Source: Pseudomonas fluorescens
GTDB taxonomy: Bacteria; Pseudomonadota; Gammaproteobacteria; Pseudomonadales; Pseudomonadaceae
Assembly: GCF_902498065.1 (NCBI RefSeq)
Contig: NZ_CABVIR010000008.1
Location: forward strand, 62,001 to 126,000
Direction of reading: 5' to 3'
Length of the DNA stretch: 64,000 nucleotides
Part shown: in pieces, positions 8,665 to 17,018 of the stretch
How the letters are laid out: each line of letters begins with the position of its first letter
How positions within the stretch are numbered: the first letter of the stretch is position 1
Made by a program: the position numbers and the translations under genes
The notes under the pieces: model-generated
Told to the model about the DNA's origin: nothing
The model's database searches: none
Seen by the model: the letters and a program-made list of their open reading frames with translations, nothing else

Positions 8665-9063
8665 TCAGCGACCCCAGCAATCTTTGGTGGTCAGTCCGGC
8701 CGTCGCATTGACCATGCTTCTGACACCGGTGTTGGTGATGGTGAAATCGCCACACTTGTCAGTCGCCATGCTGCCGGCCTTGCGGGTAGCGGTCAGCAGG
8801 AAGGTCTGGTCGGTCAGGGTCGGGGTGATGGTGTAGTAGTCATTGCCGGTGCTCAGGCCGACTGCACCGGTGTAGACATTACTCTTCGAGTAAAACCGTT
8901 CGAGCATCTGCGCCTGTTCGGAGAGCAGCCCGGCCACTTCAGCCCGGCGGCCCTTTTTCACGTATTCGGTGAGGCTAGGGTAGCCAATGGTGATGACGAT
9001 CCCGATGATCGCAATCACGATCATGATTTCGATCAGGGTAAAACCTCGGTTGGATCTGCGCAT
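8665..9063 (-). CDS. pilE: Type IV minor pilin PilE
   Basis: A 132-residue prepilin. The class-III leader is MRRSNRG followed by the mature FTLIEIMIVIAIIGIVITIG; PilD would cut after G7 and methylate F8, with Glu at mature +5. Two cysteines near the C-terminus (KCGDF and KDCWGR) would form the usual disulfide loop. It is last in the leftward minor-pilin operon, 14 bases after pilY1. In P. aeruginosa a pilY2 gene lies between pilY1 and pilE; there is no room for one here. Confidence 0.93.
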   Translation of the reverse strand: MRRSNRGFTLIEIMIVIAIIGIVITIGYPSLTEYVKKGRRAEVAGLLSEQAQMLERFYSKSNVYTGAVGLSTGNDYYTITPTLTDQTFLLTATRKAGSMATDKCGDFTITNTGVRSMVNATAGLTTKDCWGR

Positions 9064-9077
9064 GCCTCAACTCTCAC

Positions 9078-12000
9078 TTACTGAATTTGTCGCCACATGA
9101 TGCGACGGCTGCCACCGCCGCCTTTTTCGGTCAGTTTGGTCACCGTTGCACCGGTATCGGTAACGACCTTGCCTAGTCCGCCGTTGGTAACGGCGCTCAA
9201 GAATGGCATCCCGCTAGTGAAAATCACCCCGCTGGATATCGCGTCCGCGCTGTCGACCACCCCATCGCCATTGGTATCGAGCACCGCGTAGTTGAGCATC
9301 TTACCGCTGAACGCATCCAGTTCGACCAGTTTGCCGGTACCGAAACTGGCACAAGGGTCGGTGGTGTCCACGTTAGCGGTGGTAAATACAATCCGCCCCA
9401 GCACCAGGGTCGCCTGGCTGATCACCCGTTCACCGGTCAATACGCTGTTGTAGACCAGTGGCAAATACCAGCCTTTCTCCGCCGGATACGTCACTTCGTT
9501 CTGGCTGGTGGTGATGAACTGCCCCGTGCTTGCCGAGAACACGCCCGTCACCGACTGGACCTGCAAACTGGACGTTGTGATCTGCCCGGAACCACCGTCA
9601 GCATCCCAAACCGCATAGAACGCCTGCAGATCCTTGTTGGTCTTGTCGACGGTCTCGTTAAACTTTCCGGTGCCGAAAAACACCACTTTACCGCCCAGTG
9701 GATTGTCTGCCAGCAATGGCTGCGCTGTGATCGGCTGGGTGGCGCCGCCCGCCGTTGTGAACAACGGTTTTCCGGAAAACGCCACGCCCCAGGTATCGGT
9801 GGTGGCGCCACTCAGATCAAACTTCCATAACCGTCCTTTCAGGTCGCCACCATAGGCCGCCTGCACCACATTCTGCGAATTGACCTTGAGCTCCACCGAA
9901 GACAGGCCGTTGGTGGTTTCCGTGCTGTCGATGACGATTTTCTTGATCAACGACCCATCGCGGATATCCACCACGTACAACGCCGCCACGCCCGAATTGC
10001 TGCCGTAGCCGTTGGAGATGAAGGCCGCCCAACGACCATCCGCCAAGCGTGCCACTTCCGGGCGAGCGTAGGCATAACCCAGATCATTGAAAACGTTCGC
10101 CGAGTTTGCTGTGGCGGGTGCACTGATTTCCCACAACGCCTTGGTCACGTTACCGGCCGAAGCGTCAAACAGCTGCAGGGCGTAGAACGTTTTGCCGCCC
10201 GCCCCTGTCCCGCCGAGCGCCAGGGTTTTCCAGGCACTGTTGAGTTGTGCATCGAATACGCCTATTTGACCGTCGACCAGAAACTTGTGGCTGACGCCGT
10301 TGATGTAAGCGGCATCGGCGATATAGCGCAACGATGGCAAAACACTGGAAGGCATGTAGGCATAACGCCTGGCGCCGTTACCGGAGTTGATGACGCTGAC
10401 AAAACCGTCATTGGCGTTGACCACCAGGCTGGTGTCCATGTTGCTGGTTTTGGTGGCCAGATAAGTGCTGTAGCTGGTGTCGCTCACCAGATCGGTTGCG
10501 GTTTTTTCCGTCGGCGAGGCCAGCACCAAAGGCGAATTGATGATGTCGCCGAGCAACACGCTGCGTGCTTTCAACCCGGTCTTGTTGGTACCCTTGCTCC
10601 ACTCCACGAGGTCGCTGCCCGTGATGCCGGTGGGCAAGCCCTGATTCAGCACTGTCTGCTGTGTCGGGGCGAAATTGGTGTAAGCCAAGGTGACGGGCGC
10701 ATTGCTCACGGTGTTCCACGACTGGTAAACAGGCGCTGTGGCGCCGGGCACGATGGCCGTGTCAGTCGTCCACTGCACCGTGGAAGTATTGACCGAGCCG
10801 GTGGAGGTGAACCCGAAGGATTTGATGGTGCCACGCCAATCCTTGGGGTCGTAACTGGTCTGGTAGTAAGAGGAGCCAACCCCGACAATTGCGCTGCTGG
10901 TGGTGCCGCCCCCCCCGGAACCGGCTTTCGATGTGATGTCGCCCAGCGCTGATGACAACGCGCTATTGAGGCCGGCGCTGTCCGTCGCCTGGTAGTACTT
11001 GCCCTGACCGTATCTGGCGGCGTCCGACAACATCTGATTGGCGGCAGTGAAGCCTACGGTGTAGGTGTTCATGTTTTGCGTAGGGAAATCTGCGGCGTTC
11101 CAGTTCTTGCCCGCGATGTCGGTACCGGTGGTGCGCATGTCGATGTCGAAAGCGAACTTGGCGATGTCATCCAGGTACAACGTATCCCCCTCGCCATCAC
11201 CGGTGAGGTTGTCGCCATCGTTCGCGCTGTTGCCGTCCCAGTTCGGCAAACGGCTGCCACCGAGCGGGTCGTTCGGAAAGCTCCGGTCGAACGTAGGCAG
11301 GCCATCGGTGATCACCACGCCGTAATTTTTCTGGCAGCGATACTGGATCGGGCTGGTGTAAGTGGTTGGCGTCGAGTTGTAGAACGGCGCCATGCCGCGC
11401 ATGTACCGAGTGATCTCGTAATAGGTTTCCGCCAACGGAGTATTGGCGATGGCACTCAAACCGTTGATCGAAGAGATCAAGGCGTTGTAGTTGGTGTTCG
11501 CCTGGGCCTGGGTAACGCTGCCACTGACGGGAGACAGATCACTGATCGCGCGGGCTATAAAACCACCGGGGCCGGAGTTGCTGCTGATCGGCGGGTTGAA
11601 TGTCGCCAGGCCTATTCTCAATGAGCGATTGCTGGTAACCAGATTGGTGGAAACATCCTGCGCAACACTCATGCGGTAATCATTGGGGATCGCACCGGTA
11701 CCCGTGGTGAAGTCCCGGCTCGAACCGTTGGCCAGTGTTACCAGATAAGACAAATAGTTAGCCGTGTAACGCGTGTTTTCATTGCCCACCGGGTCGGGCA
11801 GCTTCAGGCATATCGATGACAGTCCCAAGAAGCCCCGATAAAAACCGTACCAGTTGCCATTGGTGGAGCAACCGCCACGATTGAGGCTCGACAAGGCGAT
11901 GTTGGTATCGTCCATGTCCAGACTCTCACCGAACACACACGAGCTGTTCGAACTGCAATTGGCAATTTGCGGGCGGCTGACCGTCGGATCGAAACCCGGC

Positions 12001-12188
12001 GCCCAAATGATGTTGTTCATGCTCCCCGAATCATCGATCAGCAGCATCACGTTGGGCGGAACCGCCGCAGCGCTCAACAGGGGTGAGTCCGAAGGCGTGA
12101 ACGCGTACGCGGGGGCGGACAGGTACAGACCCAATGCAGCGCCAGTCAGCAACCGCCAGATCCCTGAACACCTATTCGAACTTGGCAT
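9078..12188 (-). CDS. pilY1: PilY1 pilus-tip adhesin/mechanosensor
   Basis: A 1036-residue secreted protein of the PilY1/PilC family that primes type IV pilus assembly with the minor pilins and acts in adhesion and surface sensing. A signal peptide ends at about residue 29 (YLSAPAYA). A von Willebrand A domain follows, with the metal-binding MIDAS motif DxSxS at D52-S56. The C-terminal half is the PilY1 beta-propeller, containing an EF-hand-like calcium loop DTNGDGVVD starting at D971. I start at the ATG at 12188, which gives a proper signal peptide; the longer open frame does not. The start overlaps the 3' end of pilX by 17 bases. Confidence 0.95.
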   Translation of the reverse strand: MPSSNRCSGIWRLLTGAALGLYLSAPAYAFTPSDSPLLSAAAVPPNVMLLIDDSGSMNNIIWAPGFDPTVSRPQIANCSSNSSCVFGESLDMDDTNIALSSLNRGGCSTNGNWYGFYRGFLGLSSICLKLPDPVGNENTRYTANYLSYLVTLANGSSRDFTTGTGAIPNDYRMSVAQDVSTNLVTSNRSLRIGLATFNPPISSNSGPGGFIARAISDLSPVSGSVTQAQANTNYNALISSINGLSAIANTPLAETYYEITRYMRGMAPFYNSTPTTYTSPIQYRCQKNYGVVITDGLPTFDRSFPNDPLGGSRLPNWDGNSANDGDNLTGDGEGDTLYLDDIAKFAFDIDMRTTGTDIAGKNWNAADFPTQNMNTYTVGFTAANQMLSDAARYGQGKYYQATDSAGLNSALSSALGDITSKAGSGGGGTTSSAIVGVGSSYYQTSYDPKDWRGTIKSFGFTSTGSVNTSTVQWTTDTAIVPGATAPVYQSWNTVSNAPVTLAYTNFAPTQQTVLNQGLPTGITGSDLVEWSKGTNKTGLKARSVLLGDIINSPLVLASPTEKTATDLVSDTSYSTYLATKTSNMDTSLVVNANDGFVSVINSGNGARRYAYMPSSVLPSLRYIADAAYINGVSHKFLVDGQIGVFDAQLNSAWKTLALGGTGAGGKTFYALQLFDASAGNVTKALWEISAPATANSANVFNDLGYAYARPEVARLADGRWAAFISNGYGSNSGVAALYVVDIRDGSLIKKIVIDSTETTNGLSSVELKVNSQNVVQAAYGGDLKGRLWKFDLSGATTDTWGVAFSGKPLFTTAGGATQPITAQPLLADNPLGGKVVFFGTGKFNETVDKTNKDLQAFYAVWDADGGSGQITTSSLQVQSVTGVFSASTGQFITTSQNEVTYPAEKGWYLPLVYNSVLTGERVISQATLVLGRIVFTTANVDTTDPCASFGTGKLVELDAFSGKMLNYAVLDTNGDGVVDSADAISSGVIFTSGMPFLSAVTNGGLGKVVTDTGATVTKLTEKGGGGSRRIMWRQIQ

Positions 12189-12654
12189 AAATGCTCTCCA
12201 CCACACTGCGCACGTTATTGCCCACGATGGCCACTGCCGTGACCCGATAAAGCGTCGCAGAGGTGTTGCTCGGCACATTCACGGCATTCTTCGCGGTGCC
12301 GATGTTCTGTACCCCGTAGAAACCGTTGGCAGCCGCGACCCAGGTAACCCCCGAGAAGGCATTGAGACCGGCAGCCGTAATGGTCGATGACTCGGCGGGC
12401 GGCAAACATTGATTGCCGCTGCAAACCGGCAATGTATAGGTATCGAGCTGAACCGCACTTTCGCCGATACGCAACGCGGCTTCGGCGATCTGGAAGGACT
12501 GATTGCGCAGGGTCACGCTGCTGGCCATTTTTTCCTGCAGGGTCGCGTTCTGCATCGATGAAATGCCAATCAGCGTCAGCAACAGAAGGAACACCAGACT
12601 GACCAGCAGCGCCATGCCGCGCTGGGCGCGAGGGGCGGCGGGAGAAAAATTCAT
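12172..12654 (-). CDS. pilX: Type IV minor pilin PilX
   Basis: A 160-residue pilin of the PilX_N family. The leader MNFSPAAPRAQRG precedes the hydrophobic helix MALLVSLVFLLLLTLIGISS. Mature position 5 is Val rather than Glu, as is typical of PilX/GspK-type tip pilins. I prefer the ATG at 12654 because a strong Shine-Dalgarno stretch (AGGGGAGG) lies just ahead of it; an alternative ATG at 12669 overlaps the pilW stop in an ATGA arrangement. Part of the operon fimU-pilV-pilW-pilX-pilY1-pilE. Confidence 0.92.
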   Translation of the reverse strand: MNFSPAAPRAQRGMALLVSLVFLLLLTLIGISSMQNATLQEKMASSVTLRNQSFQIAEAALRIGESAVQLDTYTLPVCSGNQCLPPAESSTITAAGLNAFSGVTWVAAANGFYGVQNIGTAKNAVNVPSNTSATLYRVTAVAIVGNNVRSVVESIYAKFE

Positions 12655-12665
12655 CGGCCCTCCCC

Positions 12666-13379
12666 TCATGGCAAGCGGTTGCGCAAAGCGGCAACCACGT
12701 TGAAGGTTTGATCGCGCACGCGACTGTTTGGATCTCTCAGCGTCAGCGTCAGGCGCACGCTACGGATTCGCGCAGGGTCGGACGGATTGGGGCTGTAACT
12801 GGAAGCAGACGTGTCGGTGGCCGACGCAGCGAGGCCGAAACTCACGTCGAATTTGCTGACGTTGTCGACAAGCACTGCCTGAGTCGGCGTACCGATGCCA
12901 CTGCCCATCGTCAATTGGCCGTTCTTGAGGCTGTAGATCAGCCGCCGAATCGGAAACGCCACTTGTCCTGTCGCAGGGTCCTGCTTATTGGAGTAGGCCG
13001 TCGCCGTGTTTCGGCAATCCGAAACCACCGTCCAGGTCGGCGTACCGCCACCCGCTCCGACATCGGCGGTCACCAGGGTCAGCTTGAGGGTGGGATTGTC
13101 CCAGCTGATCGGTGTTACCTGGCTGGCGGTGAAACTAGCCCCGGCGCTTGCATCCGTTATTGTTCCCAGACAACCAAACATTCCCACCATGCGAATTTCC
13201 TGAATCAGCTTGCTCAGCACGAAACGCGCGTCTTCCTGCATGTTGGCCGCGGCGTTTTGGCTGACATAAGTGTTTTTGGCTGCGATGAAAATCTGCGCCA
13301 CGCCGAGCACCACGACCAGGCTCAATGCCAACGCGATCAACATTTCGATCAGGCCAAAACCTTTGTTGAGCCGCTTCAT
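12666..13379 (-). CDS. pilW: Type IV minor pilin PilW
   Basis: A 237-residue prepilin with leader MKRLNKG, then FGLIEMLIALALSLVVVLGV, so mature Glu5 is present. The larger globular domain and several cysteines match PilW, which joins PilX, PilV, FimU and PilE in the priming complex beneath PilY1. Its start codon overlaps the pilV stop (ATGA). Confidence 0.93.
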   Translation of the reverse strand: MKRLNKGFGLIEMLIALALSLVVVLGVAQIFIAAKNTYVSQNAAANMQEDARFVLSKLIQEIRMVGMFGCLGTITDASAGASFTASQVTPISWDNPTLKLTLVTADVGAGGGTPTWTVVSDCRNTATAYSNKQDPATGQVAFPIRRLIYSLKNGQLTMGSGIGTPTQAVLVDNVSKFDVSFGLAASATDTSASSYSPNPSDPARIRSVRLTLTLRDPNSRVRDQTFNVVAALRNRLP

Positions 13380-13825
13380 GGCGTCGCCACCGGATCGACA
13401 GCGGCGCGACTGGTCAGCACAAAGCTGCGACGGGAGTTGGCGGTGTTGGCTGCCCGCGAGTCGTCCCAGGTGATAGTGATGGTGTAAACCCGCTGATTGA
13501 GGGTGACGCTGCCCGTAGCGGTGGCGCCGAGAATACTGACGATATTGGAGGTGAAGTCGTAGAGGTCCTGATCCCGGGCAACGTTGAGGTTGCCCGACGT
13601 CGGCGGCGTGACAGTGTAATCGGCGCCGGAGTTGGCGCGAATGCGGTCCATCATGTCGTAGGCGATAAAGCTCGCCTGGCTGGTCATCCGCGAACTGTCG
13701 GTGTACTTCAACGCATTAAGCTGAAACGCCGCGGCCCCCAAAAGACCCACACTCAGAATCAATAACGCCACGAGAACCTCGATCAGCGTCATGCCCTCCT
13801 GTGCACGCTTGCTCCATCCCCTCAT
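13376..13825 (-). CDS. pilV: Type IV minor pilin PilV
   Basis: A 149-residue prepilin. The leader MRGWSKRAQEG precedes MTLIEVLVALLILSVGLLG with Glu at mature +5 and the conserved PilV pattern of a Gly-Leu-Leu-Gly segment. I chose the ATG at 13825 because it overlaps the fimU stop in ATGA form and has a GGTGGAAG ribosome-binding stretch upstream; a start 13 codons earlier would give an unusually long leader. The downstream DxxxRIRAN region (MMDRIRANSGADY) is typical of PilV. Confidence 0.92.
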   Translation of the reverse strand: MRGWSKRAQEGMTLIEVLVALLILSVGLLGAAAFQLNALKYTDSSRMTSQASFIAYDMMDRIRANSGADYTVTPPTSGNLNVARDQDLYDFTSNIVSILGATATGSVTLNQRVYTITITWDDSRAANTANSRRSFVLTSRAAVDPVATP

Positions 13826-14295
13826 CCGCAACTTCCACCCAATAGAATTCGTCCGTTCAAACACACATTCAGCGTCCTGCTTTGCGCCCCCAGTACGTAG
13901 CTGATCACCACCGCCGTGGACGGTGCCGACAGACCGCCCAGATTGTTGAAATCGATGGCGGTCACTCCTGAGGTTAGCGTCAGAGTCGCACCGCTGCTCA
14001 TCGCGGGAACAACCCGCAATACATTCGCCGCATTGCCAGTACCGTCATAGACTGCCAGTTCCCCGGTCCAGACGCTGCCGCCCGCCGTCGGCCGCACCCG
14101 AGTGGTGACACCGCGGTCGATGGCTTCAAGCCGGGCGAAATTCAAAGCGCGCTGCAGGTCGCCGATCTCGGTGTCGGCCTTGGTGCCCTGCACCGAACGG
14201 GTAAACGCCGGCACTGCGAGGGTGATCAGAATCAGAAAGACCGCAAGCGCGACCAGCAACTCGATCAGCGTGAAACCTTTTGTACGATGATCCAT
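13822..14295 (-). CDS. fimU: Type IV minor pilin FimU (GspH/FimT family)
   Basis: A 157-residue prepilin, MDHRTKG then FTLIELLVALAVFLILITLA, with the GspH/FimT-type domain containing ALNFARLEAIDRG and a C-terminal Cys pair (NVCLNG, GGSCG). It is the first gene of the leftward minor-pilin operon; 130 bases separate its start from the divergent fimT, so the operon promoter should lie there. The start at 14295 is the only one that yields a short class-III leader. Confidence 0.9.
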   Translation of the reverse strand: MDHRTKGFTLIELLVALAVFLILITLAVPAFTRSVQGTKADTEIGDLQRALNFARLEAIDRGVTTRVRPTAGGSVWTGELAVYDGTGNAANVLRVVPAMSSGATLTLTSGVTAIDFNNLGGLSAPSTAVVISYVLGAQSRTLNVCLNGRILLGGSCG

Positions 14296-14425
14296 CGATG
14301 CCCTCCGTTGCCGTCGGCTATACCTGCTGTTACACGCTAGAACATTCGACCGACAGATGTCGGTTGTTTTGTCATTACTCGCGCAAGGATTGCGCGGGCT
14401 ACCGCATTCCAGGGAGGGTGATGTC

Positions 14426-14974
14426 ATGCGTCAGCAGGGTTTCAGTCTGATTGAACTGCTCATGGGACTGACGATTGTCGGGATTGTTCTGCATCTGGTC
14501 AGTCCGGCGTTCGCAGCGCTGACTGAATCGAACCATCGAGAGGTGGCAGCGGAGTCGCTCGTCAGCGGCATTCGCAGCGCCAGAAGCGAGGCGATTACGC
14601 GAAACCAGACCGTCGTCATTCACGGAATAAACGACGATTGGGGCCAAGGCTGGCGAATGATTCTGGATTTAAATGGCAAAGGGCATGAGGACAGCAGCAA
14701 TCCACTGCTGGTTGAGCGCCGGAGTGACACTCGGGTGCCAGTGATCGGCAATCGACCGGTCAGGAGATTCGTACGATTTAGCGGTCTGGGAGAGCCATTG
14801 TTGCCCAGCGGCGCCTTTCAAGCAGGAACACTACATATTTGCGTAGCTCGAGAGCCGGTGAGTCAGCACCAGGTAGTGCTGGCCCGGACCGGCCTCGTCA
14901 GCCTGCGCAGTAAAAAGACCGAGCAGGCGCTGTGCGTCGGAGGAGAGGACTCAGAGCAACGAACGAACGCGTAA
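14426..14974 (+). CDS. fimT: FimT-type pseudopilin, divergent from the minor-pilin operon
   Basis: A 182-residue prepilin with the very short leader MRQQG, then FSLIELLMGLTIVGIVLHLV. The body has the FimT/GspH signature VSGIRSARSEAITRNQTVVI and a WGQGWRMILD segment. FimT/FimU-type proteins are implicated in pilus assembly and, in some species, DNA binding for natural transformation. The start at 14426 is preceded by AGGGAGG. It is transcribed away from fimU and its last 24 bases overlap the 3' end of ispH on the other strand. Whether it is the strict orthologue of P. aeruginosa FimT is inferred from position and family. Confidence 0.85.
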   Translation: MRQQGFSLIELLMGLTIVGIVLHLVSPAFAALTESNHREVAAESLVSGIRSARSEAITRNQTVVIHGINDDWGQGWRMILDLNGKGHEDSSNPLLVERRSDTRVPVIGNRPVRRFVRFSGLGEPLLPSGAFQAGTLHICVAREPVSQHQVVLARTGLVSLRSKKTEQALCVGGEDSEQRTNA

Positions 14975-15898
14975 CTCTTTAGGCATCGAGAACGTGATGT
15001 TCTCCTCGCGACCGGCCAGTTCATCGGCACCGGTAGCACCCCAGGCCTGCAACTGCTGGATCACGCCACGCACCAGTACTTCCGGTGCAGATGCACCTGC
15101 GGTAATGCCGATGCGCTCGACACCGTCGAACCAGCTCTTTTGCAGGTCCTCGGCGCCATCGATCAGGTAGGCTGGAGTGGCCATCCGTTCGGCCAGCTCA
15201 CGCAGGCGGTTGGAGTTGGAGCTGTTCGGGCTGCCGACCACCAACACCACGTCGCATTCGTCGGCCAGCGTCTTGACGGCGTCCTGACGGTTTTGCGTGG
15301 CATAGCAGATGTCGTCCTTGCGCGGTCCACCAATCGCCGGGAAGCGCGTACGCAGGGCGTCAATGACACGACTGGTATCGTCCATGGACAGGGTGGTCTG
15401 GGTCACGAACGCCAGTTTTTCGGGGTTGTTCACCTGCAGCTCGGCGACGTCTTTCTCGTCCTCGACCAGGTAAATCGCGCCACCATTGCTGCCATCGTAC
15501 TGGCCCATGGTGCCTTCGACTTCCGGGTGGCCGGCGTGACCGATCAGGATGCATTCACGGCCGTCGCGGCTGTAACGCGCGACTTCGATGTGCACTTTGG
15601 TCACCAGCGGGCACGTGGCGTCGAACACCTTCAGACCACGGCCGGCAGCTTCGGTACGCACAGCCTGGGAAACGCCGTGGGCACTGAAGATCACGATGAC
15701 GTCATCCGGCACCTGATCCAGTTCTTCAACGAAGATCGCACCGCGAGCGCGCAGGTCTTCAACGACGAATTTGTTGTGGACCACTTCGTGACGCACATAG
15801 ATCGGCGGCCCGAAGACTTCCAGGGCGCGGTTGACGATTTCAATCGCCCGGTCCACACCGGCGCAGAAGCCACGGGGGTTGGCGAGTTTGATTTGCAT
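14951..15898 (-). CDS. ispH: 4-hydroxy-3-methylbut-2-enyl diphosphate reductase IspH (LytB)
   Basis: Last enzyme of the MEP pathway; it reduces HMBPP to IPP and DMAPP using a 4Fe-4S cluster. The 315-residue product shows the three cluster cysteines C12 (RGFCAGVDRA), C96 (FDATCPLV) and C198 (DDICYATQ), substrate-contacting H41 and H74, and the SSNSNRL segment. Start at 15898 (MQIKLANPRG) is the family start. It is the distal gene of the murJ-to-ispH leftward series, separated from fkpB by a REP pair. Confidence 0.96.
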   Translation of the reverse strand: MQIKLANPRGFCAGVDRAIEIVNRALEVFGPPIYVRHEVVHNKFVVEDLRARGAIFVEELDQVPDDVIVIFSAHGVSQAVRTEAAGRGLKVFDATCPLVTKVHIEVARYSRDGRECILIGHAGHPEVEGTMGQYDGSNGGAIYLVEDEKDVAELQVNNPEKLAFVTQTTLSMDDTSRVIDALRTRFPAIGGPRKDDICYATQNRQDAVKTLADECDVVLVVGSPNSSNSNRLRELAERMATPAYLIDGAEDLQKSWFDGVERIGITAGASAPEVLVRGVIQQLQAWGATGADELAGREENITFSMPKELRVRSLL

Positions 15899-15950
15899 GC
15901 TGTGCCTCGTGTCTTGCGCGCAAGAAATAGCGAAAACCGTGAAAAAACAC

Positions 15951-16040
15951 TGTGGGAGCGAGCTGGCTCGCGATGGCGGAGTGTCATTCAACATCAATGT
16001 TGAATGTCAGGTACTCATCGCGAGCCAGCTCACTCCCACA
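15951..16040. repeat. REP pair (REPIN), GTGGGAG ends facing outward
   Basis: Two inverted copies (GTGGGAGCGAGCTGGCTCGCGATGG and its complement with one change) flank a spacer that is itself palindromic: ATTCAACAT (15986-15994) and ATGTTGAAT (15997-16005). It lies between fkpB and ispH. Confidence 0.9.
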
Positions 16041-16060
16041 TTTTGACCGTATTCGGTCAG

Positions 16061-16513
16061 TTACAGCGATTTGACTTCGATGATCTCGACGTCAAAGGTC
16101 AATGTCTTGCCAGCCAGCGGATGATTGAAGTCGATGGTCACTTGCTCGTCATCGAACTCTTTCACCACACCCGGCAGCTCAGTATTCGCCGCATCGTTGA
16201 AGATCACCAGCAAACCCGGTGACAGGTCCATGTCCTTGAACTGCGAACGCGGGATGATCTGCACGTTTTGCGGGTTCGGCTGACCGAAAGCGTTTTCCGG
16301 CTGAATCGTCAGCGTACGCTTGTCGCCAGCCTTGAAGCCGAACAGCGCCGCTTCGAAACCTGGCAACAGGTTACCGTCGCCGACCTTGAAGGTCGCCGGG
16401 GCTTTGTCGAAGGTGCTGTCGACGGTGTCGCCGTTCTCCAGGCGCAGTGCAAAGTGCAAGGTGACTTCCGTGTTCTGGCGGATGCGTTGCTCAGCCAATA
16501 CCTGTTCAGTCAT
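16061..16513 (-). CDS. fkpB: FKBP-type peptidyl-prolyl isomerase FkpB (SlpA)
   Basis: A 150-residue SlyD-like cis-trans prolyl isomerase. The FKBP fold with an inserted flap is visible from VTLHFALRLENGDTVDSTF through LLPGFEAALFGFKAGDKRTL to the C-terminal VTIDFNHPLAGKTLTFDVEI. Unlike SlyD it lacks a histidine-rich tail. The start at 16513 overlaps the lspA stop by eight bases; the lspA-fkpB-ispH order is the classical one in gamma-proteobacteria. Confidence 0.94.
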   Translation of the reverse strand: MTEQVLAEQRIRQNTEVTLHFALRLENGDTVDSTFDKAPATFKVGDGNLLPGFEAALFGFKAGDKRTLTIQPENAFGQPNPQNVQIIPRSQFKDMDLSPGLLVIFNDAANTELPGVVKEFDDEQVTIDFNHPLAGKTLTFDVEIIEVKSL

Positions 16514-17018
16514 GAACGGCTTCTCCGGTCTTTTTACTTTTGAACATATCCAGTGCAAGCATCACCGCACCGACAGTAATTGCACTGTCGGCGAAGTTGA
16601 ACGCCGGGAAGTACCAGCGGTTCTGCCAATGCACCAGAATGAAATCGATCACATGGCCCAAGGCTATGCGGTCGTACAGATTGCCCAGCGCGCCACCGAG
16701 CACCAGGGCCAGCGCAACCGCCAGCCAGGTTTCGTTGCGCCCCAGACGCTTGAGCCACACCACCAGCACCGCACTGACCACCACTGCGATCAGGGCAAAC
16801 AACCAGCGCTGCCAGCCCGAGCTGTCAGCCAGGAAGCTGAACGCCGCGCCAGTGTTGTAGGCCAGGGTCCAGCTGAAGTAATCGGGGATCACCACGATCT
16901 GCTGGTACATCGCAAGCTTGCCTTCGAAGTAGAACTTGCTGGCCTGGTCAATGACCAGGACCAGCAAACTCAACCAGAGCCAGCCCAGCCGTCCGAAACG
17001 GCCAATGGCGTTAGGCAT
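16506..17018 (-). CDS. lspA: Lipoprotein signal peptidase LspA
   Basis: Inner-membrane aspartyl protease that removes signal peptides from diacylated prolipoproteins. The 170-residue protein has four hydrophobic segments and the conserved boxes VIDQASK (D24), NLYDR, GHVIDF (D125) and FNFADSAI (D144); D125 and D144 are the expected catalytic pair. It overlaps ileS by eight bases at its start and fkpB by eight at its end, indicating tight coupling. Confidence 0.96.
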   Translation of the reverse strand: MPNAIGRFGRLGWLWLSLLVLVIDQASKFYFEGKLAMYQQIVVIPDYFSWTLAYNTGAAFSFLADSSGWQRWLFALIAVVVSAVLVVWLKRLGRNETWLAVALALVLGGALGNLYDRIALGHVIDFILVHWQNRWYFPAFNFADSAITVGAVMLALDMFKSKKTGEAVHD

